This document shows positions 1 to 12,547 of a stretch of 64,000 bases of DNA, piece by piece (position 1 is the first letter of the stretch; each line of letters starts with the position of its first letter). A model generated the notes under the pieces. The model searched no databases and had not been told where the DNA came from. It worked only from the letters and a program-made list of their open reading frames with translations. The stretch lies in contig OZ025243.1 in assembly GCA_964019155.1 (NCBI GenBank), positions 5,485,036 through 5,549,035 on the forward strand, given 5' to 3'. This DNA is from Osedax fenrisi. Taxonomy: Eukaryota > Annelida > Polychaeta > Sabellida > Siboglinidae. A program made the position numbers and the translations under genes.

Positions 1-88
1 ATTAAATCGATATATTAAAATAAAGAAAAGGTAAATAGTATAATTGTTCTATATTAAAAAAATAATGAATTTGTAAATGAATATGATA

Positions 89-378
89 GTGACAAAATGT
101 CGGTGTCACGGATATTTTGTCATTGTAATACACGGATATTTAGTATATGATTTACACGACTAATACACACATTTATTTTGGTATTTTTATTTTATTATAT
201 TTTATTTATTTAATTATTCTATAATAAAGAGTAGATTTAATACTATTCTACAACCTATATCAAATTAAACTATATTATTTATTTGTATATATAGTGATTT
301 ATGTCGGTATAATATACGGACATTTTGTCAGTGTAATATACGGATATTTAGTTTGTGTAAAACACGGACATTAGTCAC
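89..378. repeat. Small inverted-repeat element (MITE-like)
   Basis: The ends form imperfect inverted repeats: GTGACAAAATGTCGG on the left and, on the reverse strand of the right end, GTGACTAATGTCCG. A short motif close to ATACACGGATATTT recurs several times between them. There is no coding potential. This looks like a non-autonomous DNA transposon of about 290 bp; superfamily unknown. Confidence 0.5.
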
Positions 379-597
379 CTTAAAAATGAATTAATAATTA
401 TATAAAACAATGCAGATTAATTTATATATTATATTTTAACTTATAATTATGTTTTAAATTTCTACATTGAAAAATTTTGTGCTTTTACACGAGTTAAAAC
501 AGGACAAAAAACACAAAAATGTACTTGATATGTATATATATATATATATTATATCAATTGACCAACACTTTAGTCTGTATAAATATATGTATATACT

Positions 598-810
598 AAT
601 AAATCAACCATTAACCAACCGACTGTAGCCGGAACAGTTTCAGAGTGTTGCTGAATCCCACGTAACTCTCGTTCTTCACCGCCACCGAGCACCTCAGATA
701 GAGGGCGTTCTGGTCGGCGTAGACCACGCCCCTTCTCCGCGGTAGGCCTGTCCACGTGGGACTGTTGATGTTCTCCACTGGGCGGCGCGTTATCGGCTTC
801 GTTATCCGCG
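598..810. other. GC-rich island of unknown origin
   Basis: About 210 bp of much higher GC content than the surroundings. A - strand reading frame of about 60 codons is open across it, rich in Arg, Glu, Gly and Pro, but I recognise no domain. It may be a fragment of a retroelement or of an unrelated gene. I do not call it a gene. Confidence 0.3.
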
Positions 811-814
811 TCTG

Positions 815-980
815 TGCGGGGTTACGTAATTATGGTGATTATCACGTAACACCGGTGATTATTACGTAATAATAGTGGTCATTATGCAATATTTGTAGTT
901 ATTATGCAATATTATTGGTTATTATACAATATTAGTGTTTATTATGCACTATGTGTGGTTATTACGCAATATTGGTCATG
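815..980. repeat. Degenerate 20-bp minisatellite
   Basis: About seven or eight head-to-tail copies of a roughly 20-bp unit close to GTGGTTATTATGCAATATTA. The left copies carry ACGTAA where the right copies carry GCAATA. Confidence 0.65.
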
Positions 981-1262
981 ATCTTGATCGTGATCACGCT
1001 ACAAGGTAATATATATATATATATATCTATCGTACTATATCTATAGATAGATATATCTATAGGTAGAACTTTGTGGAGAGCTCAGTTTGCGTAGGATCCT
1101 AGGCCCACATTTTGTCATCTATATCAGAAATTGATATGGTGATGTGGTGAATATAACTCCAATCCACCGTCTCTCCAGTTTGCGGATAGGGGAACGGCCA
1201 TTAGATATAATTATCTACGAATAGTCAATTAGCAGTGCCGGACAACATCCTGGTTGCCCTTT

Positions 1263-1608
1263 CCCAGCAAACAGTAAGAGCAGCATAATAGCAGCATAAC
1301 AGCATATGCTAGAGCCTCAAATGTTTACATTGTGCTATTATGCTGCTATTAAATGTATATTATGCTGCTATTATGCTGCTATTAATTTGTCACGCTATTA
1401 TGCTGCTATTATGCTGCCATTATGCTGCTATTATGCTGCTATTAATTTTAAATGTATATTATGCTGCTATTATGCTGCTATTATAATAATAGCAGCATAA
1501 TAGCAGCATAATATACATTTAATAGCAGAATAATAGCACAATGTAAACATTTGAGGCTCTAGCATATGCTGTTATGCTGCTATTATGCTGCTCTTACTGT
1601 TTGCTGGG
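1263..1608. mobile_element. Foldback element with CCCAGCAAACAGTAA termini
   Basis: The two halves are nearly perfect reverse complements, starting CCCAGCAAACAGTAAGAGC and ending with its complement. Each arm is over 100 bp and consists largely of a repeated 'gcagcataata' motif. There is no transposase. No clear target-site duplication is visible. A diverged relative lies at 29620-29851. Confidence 0.75.
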
Positions 1609-1797
1609 TTGGCAGGGCAAAGTACCTTTTAACCATCCTGCAGGATTACGCGAAGAAAACAGAATCATTTTACTATATCTCTTAGAAGTATTATCTCGTC
1701 AATGCACTTAAACTCTGGTAGAGAGTACTGCTAGCATGTGTATGCAGTGGCGACCGCATGACACACGGTCGCCTCATGACATGCGATCGCGGCACAT

Positions 1798-3225
1798 GTG
1801 CTCACGACAGCCGTCGAAATCACAACACAACCAAATTCAATTCCATTACGCATCGCTCTTTGCGCGGTTAAACAAGAAGCGCGTCCTAAAATTCTACCCC
1901 GGGTTGTAATAGAAAAAATAACTACTGAGAAAACAGGCTATACTCAATTATTAAATCCAACTAAAAATGTAATTATTAGATCGATAAATACTCAAATACT
2001 TAAGTTATAAAAGTATGGAAAATACCAGAACTTATAGCCTCAACCGAGGTAACAAACAGGATATAATATGCACACAAGAGCATGGGTTCATTCACTATGA
2101 TATACTCATTAAGGAACATGCAATAGGACAATGGAAATTACTAACCTGTTCAGCCTAGAAAAATATAATAACGCCGCCACTGGAGGAATTGGAATTCTTG
2201 TCCTCACGAATATATATTATATAATGCAATATATATTGAAGATAAAATAACACCTAGAATAATGATAATACATATACATGGAAATAAACAGAAAAAATGT
2301 ATATTATGTTACAGTCTAACACATATTGGTGATGAATAAGATACATACATATGTTATACATAGCTCACGTCATTAACAAGGCAGATACCAAAATATAATG
2401 TACTGCTAATAGTAGGATACTGTAATGCACAACTCAGCCAAAATTATGGATTCAAATATTCATTTCATAAAGTAACAAACAGATGTGGTGATATTAGCTA
2501 AAAGATTATCTCCTAGAAAATAAACTCGTATGCCTAAACACATACTTCCAGAAAAGGCAATGACAATCCTGGACACATAAATCTCCAAATTCCTCTATGT
2601 CTCAAATTGATTATATTATCATAAATAGAAATTGGAAGAATAGTGCATAAAAACTGTAGAGCTTATAACTCATTTATCAGTATTGCATCTGATCATCGTA
2701 GTATATCAGCAAATATAAGAAATAGTCTTAGAGCTAATAACAAGAAATCTAGTATAATAAAATATTACGATTGAGCAAGATTAAAGGCAGATAAATAAAC
2801 CCGAGATACCTTTATTACTAAAGTGAAAACTAAATTCGAATCTCTACAGGACACCACAGCTTCGCTATCTGCTAGAAAAAGTTATACTCAATTCAAAACT
2901 GCATGTAAGGAAACTTAAGTTTTAAGAAGAATTCTTCTAAAATAATCTCATTGAAACCATAGTGGAAATAACGTTTACCTTGGGAAATAGATAATATCTG
3001 TAAAAACCGTTACATACTACACCAGGCAGCGCGAGATAAAGAAAATTAACAGTGAACACAACACTATTAAATATCAGACATTTCAACGAATGATATAATA
3101 ACCAATTAAGATATGATACACTATACATAAATTAGGAACTACCGATAGCGATGAATGATAGAGAGACATGGGGTCACGTGTAATGAACTGTCGAGAAAGC
3201 TCGACCTCGTAAGGTATACCTTAGG
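1798..3225 (+). pseudogene. RTE-like LINE, endonuclease half, degenerate
   Basis: Conceptual translation across several frames gives stretches typical of the AP-endonuclease region of RTE-type non-LTR retrotransposons: IICTQEHGFIHYDILIKEH (about 2056-2115), then CRAYNSFISIASDHRS (about 2657-2705) and a basic segment with SLRANNKKSS and TASLSARKSY up to about 2890. Stops and frameshifts interrupt it repeatedly. Near 3150 a tail-like NDRETWGHV resembles the C-terminal end of such polyproteins, suggesting that the reverse transcriptase was lost in an internal deletion. The antisense remnant at 26230-28010 has the missing half and may be the same family. No function is expected. Confidence 0.7.
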
Positions 3226-3242
3226 ATGTTACCTTATAAGGT

Positions 3243-3243
3243 A

Positions 3244-3282
<39 letters not shown>
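3243..3282. repeat. (TA)n microsatellite
   Basis: Uninterrupted TA dinucleotides following a short palindromic stretch (accttataaggta). Confidence 0.9.
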
Positions 3283-3283
<1 letters not shown>

Positions 3284-3586
3284 TACAATTTAGATACCAG
3301 AATAATAACAAATCTATACTATAGCTACTATAGGCCTAGCGCTGTAACCTTGAGTTTATATTGATAGCGCGTGTTGTTAGAGGTCAAGACGGTCAATATA
3401 TCCACCGGAAGTTGTTTAGTGTTAAAGTTCAGCATCTTCAGAACGCATGCTGTTATCCTGCCCGAGTGAATCTGTCGGGTGAGGAACCTATTGTCTCCTG
3501 GGTATTATAATCATAAACAATAAGAATACTATTTATATTGTTTCATCGTAATAAACGAGAGTAAACTATATATATATATATATATA

Positions 3587-3835
3587 TTGTTATTTTTATT
3601 TGGTGGACTCCTTTCATCCCATCCAGAAATTTACACTTATAACCAAATATGGTTCTAATGTCCCTTCGAAGCCGCTTTAATATTAAGGAATCCAGGTTTT
3701 TAAATATAGTCGTTATTTATTTATATACAATTATATAAGATCTCTTCTAAATATTAATTTAAGACCTATGTTAATGGTCCGGGCTAGGCTTGAACTCACG
3801 TCCTACTGCTTTGGGTATGTCGCCTAGCAAACTTA
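3587..3835 (-). mobile_element. tRNA-derived SINE, reverse orientation
   Basis: Read on the - strand it has the same body as the copies at 4253-4545 and 63366-63661. These share a GAGTTCAAGCC-type B box near the tRNA-like end, the block 'aattatataagat', a 'cggcttcgaaggg' block, 'tggatgggatgaaagg', and a tail of AATAACAATA repeats. The tRNA-like head is weaker here, so the copy is old or truncated. Confidence 0.75.
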
Positions 3836-4211
3836 TCTTTTACTTATCTTTTATAGATTTTTTAGCTTAGTATAATATATATATATATGTGTGTGTGTGT
3901 GTGTAAACCTAGGAAAGGAAATGAAAAACCAAAACATAGTAATTAACTACAAATAGTGTATAATACCTTACGTAATGAGATTCACTTCGCTATCTATACA
4001 CTACGGTATACCGTATAAGCTATATCCCTTAATACAATGGTACGGGTAATTGTGTACGATACGCGGATAAGGGAGATGTAGCTACATCGGTAGTTTGTTA
4101 CGGTTAAACATTGCGGTAAGGATATGCACATGACCTTGGTGAAGCTTTATACAAATGAGGTGTGAATTTAAAGTTGATTTATTGCAGTGTTTGTAGTTAA
4201 CGTAGGTTTTG

Positions 4212-4252
<41 letters not shown>

Positions 4253-4256
<4 letters not shown>

Positions 4257-4539
4257 CCTTTGTGGCTCAGTTGGTTAATGCGTCATACACACAATCAGTA
4301 GGACACGAGTCCAAGCCTCGTCCGGACCATTGAAATAAGCCTTAAAATAGTATTGAGAAGTGACCTTATATAATTATGTATAAATAAATGATCAGCCATC
4401 TTTAAAATCATGGATGCCTTAACACGAAAGCGGCTTCTAAAGGACATTAGAGCCATATATGGTTATAAGTGAAAAAGTCATCAAAGTTCCTGGATGGTAT
4501 GAAAGGACTTCACTAAAATAACAAATAACAAATAACAAT

Positions 4540-4545
<6 letters not shown>
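4253..4545 (+). mobile_element. tRNA-derived SINE, near full length
   Basis: The head carries an A-box-like TGGCTCAGTTGGTTAATGCG and a B-box-like GAGTCCAAGCCTC, the internal RNA polymerase III promoter of tRNA genes, but the acceptor stem does not pair. A body of about 200 bp follows, then a tail of AACAAATAACAATA units. It is flanked by (TA)n on both sides. It depends on LINE machinery in trans; a functional tRNA is unlikely. Confidence 0.8.
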
Positions 4546-4570
<25 letters not shown>

Positions 4571-4810
4571 CTGTCAAATGTTACATATAAATTGCACTGT
4601 ATATAACGTATTGATATATAGGTTGATTTCAATATATATCTTATATATCTCATGTGATTTTTCATAAACGGGTTATAATATATTTACTAATTAAAGATAA
4701 TAATTCGTAATTTTTATAATCAATTTTAATCGAAACACCTAATCATTATCATTGCCATCGATAGAGTATACTTAGATATACTTGGATATATCCAATATAT
4801 GAAATACATA

Positions 4811-4815
<5 letters not shown>

Positions 4816-4903
<88 letters not shown>
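4816..4903. repeat. Longest (TA)n tract
   Basis: About 88 bp of pure TA repeats, the longest in the window. Similar tracts of 45-60 bp lie at 6056-6102, 15471-15522, 25381-25428, 26484-26533, 31216-31262 and 58441-58495. Confidence 0.95.
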
Positions 4904-4907
<4 letters not shown>

Positions 4908-5277
4908 AATTGTATTATTACAATATAATATATCAATGAATACATTATCTATTATCTTAAATTATTTAATAATTCAATAATATGTAGCTGTTATTATATT
5001 CTAAAGTTATAGGTACACCATTTATATCTATATCTATATACCTTTTATACTGATCATCCCTGATACGCTGTCTAATTGATTACTGGAGTCTTTGATAAGC
5101 CACGTAACTTCAACAGGAATGTCAGACGAGAAAATAAGTTTAATTTTAGCTGTACGATTTGTGGAGAAGTCTCTAATTTGTCTTTTTAGCATTTTCATAA
5201 TCGATAATATAGGACCATTTTGTTGAAAGTCCTAAATTCATTATCAAAGTATTATTACTATTTATTACTCTATAGAG

Positions 5278-5315
<38 letters not shown>

Positions 5316-6054
5316 TTATACCATATATGGTATACTAGTTTATTTATTTATATTATTATTACCAATCTAAAAAATACAAACCTTATTGTAAACAATTAGA
5401 ATAACTAATTATAGTAACATATTCTATATTGTAAATATGAAAATGTATATTATACAATGAGAATATATGTATACACATATATGTCTATATCGCATACATA
5501 TATGTATATGTGTATTTGTTAAAGTAAAAATATATATATATATTAAATAAATATACAGTTTAGATTATATACATATAATATATAATTTATATATATATAT
5601 ATATATATAAATATTAATTTATATCATTTACTAACCTCTTTTAACGTAGAAACATGCCTAAAGAAGACCATTAAAAGCACGTAACGCATCAGTCCACAAT
5701 ACAGCAACATATCAAAGATCGCGGAATATAATTCGTCAAATTACTAATTAATCCGATGCAGACGATATTAACAAATATAATACGTAGAACTATAACTACG
5801 CATAAACGCAAGTTTATTGTTTACCTACGTGTCACGGTGCACGAGTACCACTGATGTAGTATGTCTCCCTTCACAATCGCAGCGATCTAAACGCGTACGA
5901 ACGCACCCACACACCCACACACTCGCACGCGCACACACACAAACATACGGTTAATTATTTATAATCCCCGTGCGGATAACACGATCTCTCCCGACGACCT
6001 ATATTATAAGGTATATATATACTCTAGGATAAGCATGTATTCTATTACATTGGC

Positions 6055-6107
<53 letters not shown>

Positions 6108-6869
6108 GACCTATGTGTATGTATGCGGTCAATTACACTCGACCGATCCATTCACTAAGAATAATACGTGCATCTATTATTCTATTAAAAGTCAATATAT
6201 TCCATATACGTCGTTCTACATGGAAATCCCTCCTGCCTAGAATGCCATGCATATATATATATCAGCTATGTACCCAGCTTAGATACATAGCTATAGATAT
6301 CGCTCTAGATAATGGTCGAACAGTTTATCTATTTATTCATTTACATAAGTGTAGGATGGTATACATGATATATCCTGCAAGATAATATATATATATATAT
6401 ATATATATTATGTATAAAATTACATTTATATTGAAATTAAAATACAATATACAGATCTCCCTCGATATACCGCCAGGCTAGGTGGTTAGGCTAAGTAAGT
6501 GGTTACCTCGAAGGTATACCCTATAGGGTTACATCAGAGTTACTATAGTAATCGTAATTTTCAAATAAAGTACGACGAGCCTTTTATTCGAATTTATATT
6601 AAATTTATAAATATGTAAACACGTAACGATACGGAATTAATAATGACGAGGGGATATCATTATTATGCTCTATTATAAAAGTATTAATATATATATATAT
6701 TAATTAATTAATACTTGAAGATATAATAAATAACTATTAATACGAATTATTACTTCCGGCTCTATACACCGTTATATCTTCAAATATATTTTCTATAGAG
6801 GCTCAGTATACAACATGTAGGTATATATAACATGTTATATATGTTATATATAACATATATGAATACATA
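4904..6869. other. Intergenic AT-rich DNA, no gene recognised
   Basis: TA tracts dominate (5279-5313, 6056-6102). At 5640-6005 there is a less AT-rich block with CA-type repeats (5907-5943). Short open frames around 6035-6385 mostly translate TA repeats. I see no exon, TIR pair or RNA gene that I can support. Confidence 0.5.
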
Positions 6870-7772
6870 AGGGAAAGTAACCGAATACGGACAGTGCCCG
6901 AATATGGATACTCTCGGTATTTCAGAAACCATAAATCCTACAAAAAATGTTTAATGAATAAATATTCATAATTATATAAATAGTTTAAAAAAGAATTTTT
7001 TATTCTGTATTCATTCAAAATATTGATGATATATCCAATAAACTGATTTTTTTATTACGCTTTAAAATTAATGAAAACAAATGTCAACTTAAAACCTTCT
7101 CAAGAATATACAAATGTATCGATATAAAATATAACACTATATTATTAAAAAATAAATCATTCTAAAATTATATATATAATTTTTATATGTTATCAAATAT
7201 TCATTTAATTATAAGCATATATCTAGAGGTCATATGAGTCCCTAATACGGACACTCTAAATTTCTTAATACGGACACCCTAAAACCAATAAGGGTCAGCG
7301 TATAAACTATTCTGATTTTCATAAAAATCGCGTGCGTTATAATAGTAATAAGATCAATAAAGCTAAATCTAAAAATTGTATTATTTCGATACTTAAATTG
7401 TATTATTAGTTAAAAAAATAATAAAAATAAATAAATTATTAACTAATTAAATTATATTAAATTGTTCATAACATTAATTATAAATAATGTAATTGTAATT
7501 TATCTGATTGATTCATTAATAATATATAGTTTATCTAGTGGTATATAGGGTGTTCGTATTATAACACAGATTATCCGTATTCGGACATGCGTACCGAATA
7601 AGGACACCCCCGTTATATATGGAATTAAAAGATTAAATAACATTTTAAAATCACAATAATATCTATAATCATATAATATTAATATATTTTTTATATTTGT
7701 GAATACAAATAATGAGTCATAAAATAGTAAGACCATGTATTGTTAACGTTTCCGTACTAGGTTACTTTGCCC
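6870..7772. mobile_element. TA-flanked non-autonomous DNA element
   Basis: The left end reads AGGGAAAGTAACC after TA, and the right end on the reverse strand reads GGGCAAAGTAACC after TA. This fits a TA target duplication as in Tc1/mariner-like elements. The internal motif TAATACGGACACCCT and variants recur near both ends (6887, 7240, 7266, 7600). No transposase frame is present. The element at 20004-21082 has the same layout and a similar motif. Confidence 0.65.
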
Positions 7773-9360
7773 TATATATAAACATATATTTAATAAATAA
7801 AAAAGTAGTATAAGTATTACTATTACAAACGATACTGATACGATACTGAGATGTCAAACGATACTTATATGATACTATAATATATTTATAAAATGTTAAT
7901 ATTTTATTAATATGTATACCTAGATATTTGATTTTAGTGGATAGAGTAATTAGAATATAATCTATGTAGAATTATTGGAATATTGTGAACGAATATTATG
8001 ATGAGGTGAGATCTCTCATCTACCTAGGTCCGAAGTTAAAATGCATAAATATGGTGTTGTTATAATTAATTAGTAAATAGTTATCGATGAACCAGTTATT
8101 GATAGTAGGTACCTACTGATATATTATTGAATGAGGATATTGAATGTGGGATTTGTAAATTGTGGAAGGATAATATTGAAGGTAGTATGAAATATCGGAA
8201 GTTATTTATGTTATAGAAAATGGTATACAATTGATGTGTTTACGTATACAAAAGTAAGTTATTTTTCTAATGACTGTAGCCTATATAATACCTAAATTAT
8301 ACAGGGGTTGGGGGTATTTATACTCATACCATACATATTTGTACTTTAAATTAATACGATGGTGTCAAACAGATAAATTAGATGTTTGTTATTAGTAATT
8401 AGGGATAATCATATATTACTAAGAATTTTTTTATTTTTGCAAATCATTTTTCTTAATTTTTATAGTTTCGATATATTTTAAGCATAAATATATATATATA
8501 TATATATAAAATAATTACATTATTACTTTATATTTATTAATATATGTAAATATATATATAATGCATATTATTATTAATTTGATATTACTACTTATTGTAT
8601 TGATTCCCGTAATATATATTACATAATATTATGTTTGAATTCATAAAAACTCAAGTTAATTTTATATTAAAATAGTGCAACATTTTTCTAAATAAGGTAC
8701 ATCAGTAGAATATTACAGTATGCTGTCTGTATAATCATATATTTACTTAATTGCAATTTATCTTTATTTCATCGAATCAGGAAAATTATAACATTTAAAC
8801 CGTTTTTAGTTTTTTTAGCCGGTATTATTAATTTTTTTAAATCTAATTTATTTTCGGCTTATTTTCAGTCAAATACTGGTATACTATAATATATATTAAA
8901 CTCTATCGTATTTTATTATCTTTTTATTCAACATATTCAACAGTGTATATATATATATATATCCCTATTGCAATCTCTATTGAGATACATTGTAATATAG
9001 GGATACACATGTGTATTCATATATTTAATAGTATAAGTGGCAAACTGTTCGTACATCCATATATTATTAAGTCAATAGGTCATGGCGTTGTTAGATACTC
9101 GTCGCTGATATCATTGACTTCATGTAAATTACATGTATACATTACAGGAATACCCTTTCCCCTAGTATGTGAAACTACGAATCTTTAGTGTGGCCCTACT
9201 GGTATCCTATAGGATAGCTGCTAATAATGTTACCATGCGACCTTATTCTACTGTTGTATTGATATGGTACCGACTTTTTGTTAATAATATACTAAAAGGA
9301 ATTATATATAAGTATATATAACTATAAACTATATATATTACTTACTTAGTTATAACCTAT
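7773..9360. other. Intergenic DNA, nothing recognised
   Basis: Low-complexity AT-rich sequence. No reading frame with a plausible product, no TIR pair and no RNA gene found by eye. Confidence 0.4.
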
Positions 9361-9364
9361 ACTT

Positions 9365-9560
9365 AGTCCCGTGACGATGACATTGTAGATCACATATTAA
9401 TGACGAACAGGATGTCTCCATTCTTCACGATCAGCAGTCTTATTTAGGAGTTCTTGCGAGAGGAGATTAGACTAGTCCAATTGTTATCTTAAGATGTTAT
9501 CCATCAAATTTCTCTTAGGAAGGCCTCGCTTTCTACTGCGTTCAATTAACCTTACAATAT
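9365..9560 (-). pseudogene. LINE C-terminal coding remnant
   Basis: On the - strand the translation includes RKRGLPKRNLMDNI, then KTADREEWRHPV. Both resemble the C-terminal tail of non-LTR retrotransposon polyproteins (RGRPKxxxxDNI, then RDREAWR). Stops interrupt it. It is an isolated fragment. Confidence 0.55.
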
Positions 9561-9779
9561 CATATTAGCTATAGTTTCATGTCTAGATATATTCACAAAC
9601 AAAGTAATTTTTCTACGTATACATATGTATACCACCATGATGGTAGACATAGAAAGATAAATAGATCAACAGTTTATTGAATTTCTGATTATATATAACA
9701 AAAATAGAAAAAAATAAGATATAATTAATTAATATTATTTTAATTAATTTATTGAATTACGATGCAAATGGAACCTTAA

Positions 9780-10677
9780 GCCGCTTGTACACCGAGCTAA
9801 TCTCGATTTTTAATCTCGATTTTTGAATTCACGATTTTACTATCAAAAATCTTACGAATATCACGATTATTCCTATTTTCATACGATTTTATGAAATAGA
9901 ACATATCCTATTTTAATCTTGAGGAAGAAAATCTTACGAAGATTTTACGTAAGATTTTATTATGGTCCAATCAGATGTCTGGGATATAGCCAATCAGGTT
10001 TGATTAAATTTACGTTTCTATGATTTATTTATTAATATTTTTATATATTTGTTATTTATTTTAAATAATATTTAAATAGATGGCTAATCTTATCAATAAA
10101 GAGATGAAAAAATGTTTAAATGATAAAACATTTGAAATAATAACTGATGTATTTTTTTAACCTATTTTAATGTATTATTTATATCTGTAATATGCAATTA
10201 TAACGTAAAAATTGAGTTTATTTACATAAATTTAATTTAAAATTATTACGACATATTTTTATAATTATTATATACGAAATAATTACTATGATAATGTTAT
10301 TTAACTACTTTAATAAATTTGATAATACGGATCATGAAATATTACATTATCCTATAATTATATTATTACATTTTAAAACAATATAGTATATAATATATTG
10401 CATTACTATATTCATATAATTATTGTTTAAATAATTATTATATTTATTATGCGAATTGATAGTGTTATTATGATTTAATCGTTATTATAGTAATATTATA
10501 ATTAGGCAAATATAATAATGAAATAACTTCTATAATTATATTATGTATATATATAAATATGGATAATACGGACGATAAGTAAAAATGAACTAATCATAAA
10601 TACAAATTTTAAAATATTTCACAATTTTATCATAGAAGATTTGGATAAGTAATAGCCTAAATAATTCACCTTTCTGA

Positions 10678-10729
<52 letters not shown>

Positions 10730-12028
10730 TAGTACACATACAAATACATTCTAAATGAGAAACATTGTTTTAAATATACACTACATAATAAGGAGACTAA
10801 TTACGACCGGCGCGCGTTTTCTATAAATATATTTAGTGAGGCGGGCGGTGGCGCGCGCGCGCCAAATGTTTAATGTTTTAAATGCACTAGCATTGATTGA
10901 CAACTAGTGGGAGGAGCTATGGGCGGAGATAGTCTATTTATAGAAACGCGTGAAGTTAGAAACGTCGTGCACTATATATTATATATTATATATATTATAG
11001 AAATGTCATGAATAATATCTTATGATCATCTAAATATCATGAGTTATAAATAATAGAGTCACGCGCTTTGATAATTTCTTATGATTATCTAAATATCATG
11101 AGTTATAAATAATAGAGTCACGCGCTTTGATAATGTCATGGTAACGATAAACCCTATTATTATACAAGTGTTATGACATTTAATTCTAATAATTTAATAT
11201 ATAAGTATAATGTTTAATTCTAATAATTATTTCACGATAATCAGGATTCATACTATTTGATTTATACTATAACTACCATATATCTATATCCCTACCTATG
11301 TATTTATTATATAATATCATATAATCTCATATGACCATCTAAATATCACTATAATTACTACGCGCTATAATTACGTAAATATGTAATAATATGGTCACGC
11401 TGAAAGATGACATCACGGTAATGCAATGACTCATGAATCATGAGTCATGATCCACTAGCAGCGTAGGTCCTACACTATGTAATATAGTCACGCTCCAAGA
11501 TAACATCATGGTAATGCACTGACTCATTTCATAATAATATACGTGGGTAATGATGACAAACGTCGTGAGTCTCGCGTACACTGTACACACGTATACAATG
11601 TACGTCGTAAACTATTATGAAATGACCATATATTTATAGGTAATATATATAGGTAAATATATGGAAATGCCAAATGTAGTCATTTACACTATGACTGTTC
11701 CTATGTATATTATATCCTATATAGTATTATATAATATCATGTAATCTCATATGACCATCTAAATAATACGAGCTCTAATTACGTAACATGGTCACCAAGA
11801 TAACATCACGGTAATGACTCATGACTTACCTACACTAATATGAAATAACAGATGTGTAATTAAAAATCGCGATTATAAAATATTTGATAAAATCTTACTA
11901 TATGTTGGTGCACACGCACATTTCAATTTAATATTTTTAAGAAAGATTTTTTATTTAAAAAGCTAAATATAGAAATCTTTTGATAAAATCGCGATTAAAA
12001 ATCGAGATTAGCTCGGTGTACAAGCGGC
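9780..12028. mobile_element. 2.2-kb foldback/TIR element
   Basis: The terminal inverted repeats are almost identical for about 40 bp: both begin GCCGCTTGTACACCGAGC and continue into Ctcgatttttaatc. TA abuts the right end and lies one base away from the left end, so a TA target site is possible; no 8-bp duplication is visible. Internally it holds subrepeats (11009-11136 and 11290-11830) built from 'catctaaatatcatgagtt' and 'tcacggtaatg' blocks. No transposase is seen, so it is non-autonomous. Confidence 0.7.
10802..10965. repeat. GC-rich nested inverted repeat
   Basis: The block has gcgcgcgc runs and is bounded by CGCGCGTTTTCTATAAATA on the left and the near complement TATTTATAGAAACGCG on the right. 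It lies inside the foldback element at 9780-12028 and is probably a separate small insertion. Confidence 0.45.
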
Positions 12029-12078
12029 TAGAATGTTTATATAGATTTATGCAGCATAGATGATTATTATACGTGTAC

Positions 12079-12113
<35 letters not shown>

Positions 12114-12547
12114 GAGGGGAGTTCAGAATAAGATATTTTAACTACTATATAGATAACATACATTTTGATGATATCATTAGAAAGTTTATATAACATCAGT
12201 AGGTATTATATTGTAATGGTTTTTGTGATTTACGATGACGTTAGTGCATGTCGCTAATAAGTGTTCTGATAAGCATATTAACTAGCCTATTCAATATTGT
12301 TTACGATCATTTCAGGTTAATATATGAATACAATATAAGTATACAATCTATAGATAATACAGCTAATTATCTATTAATAGATAATGTCTGTATCTTCTGA
12401 ATTATCTAAACAATATTATAACACAATTATAATTAATCAAACTCTATAATGTTGCGAGAGAAATATTATTTTAATATTTTATATATATATATATATAATA
12501 TATATATATATATTTAACTATCACTTTGATTATTTTGTTCAGTCACA

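Noticed and set aside
3330..3510. Less AT-rich segment resembling the end of an LTR-element integrase
   Set aside because: A short + strand frame (GQDGQYIHRKLFSVKVQHLQ) is suggestive, but no diagnostic motif or LTR is present.
6035..6385. 116-codon open frame
   Set aside because: The first third is (TA)n translated as Ile-Tyr; the rest matches no family I know and lacks splice or start context.
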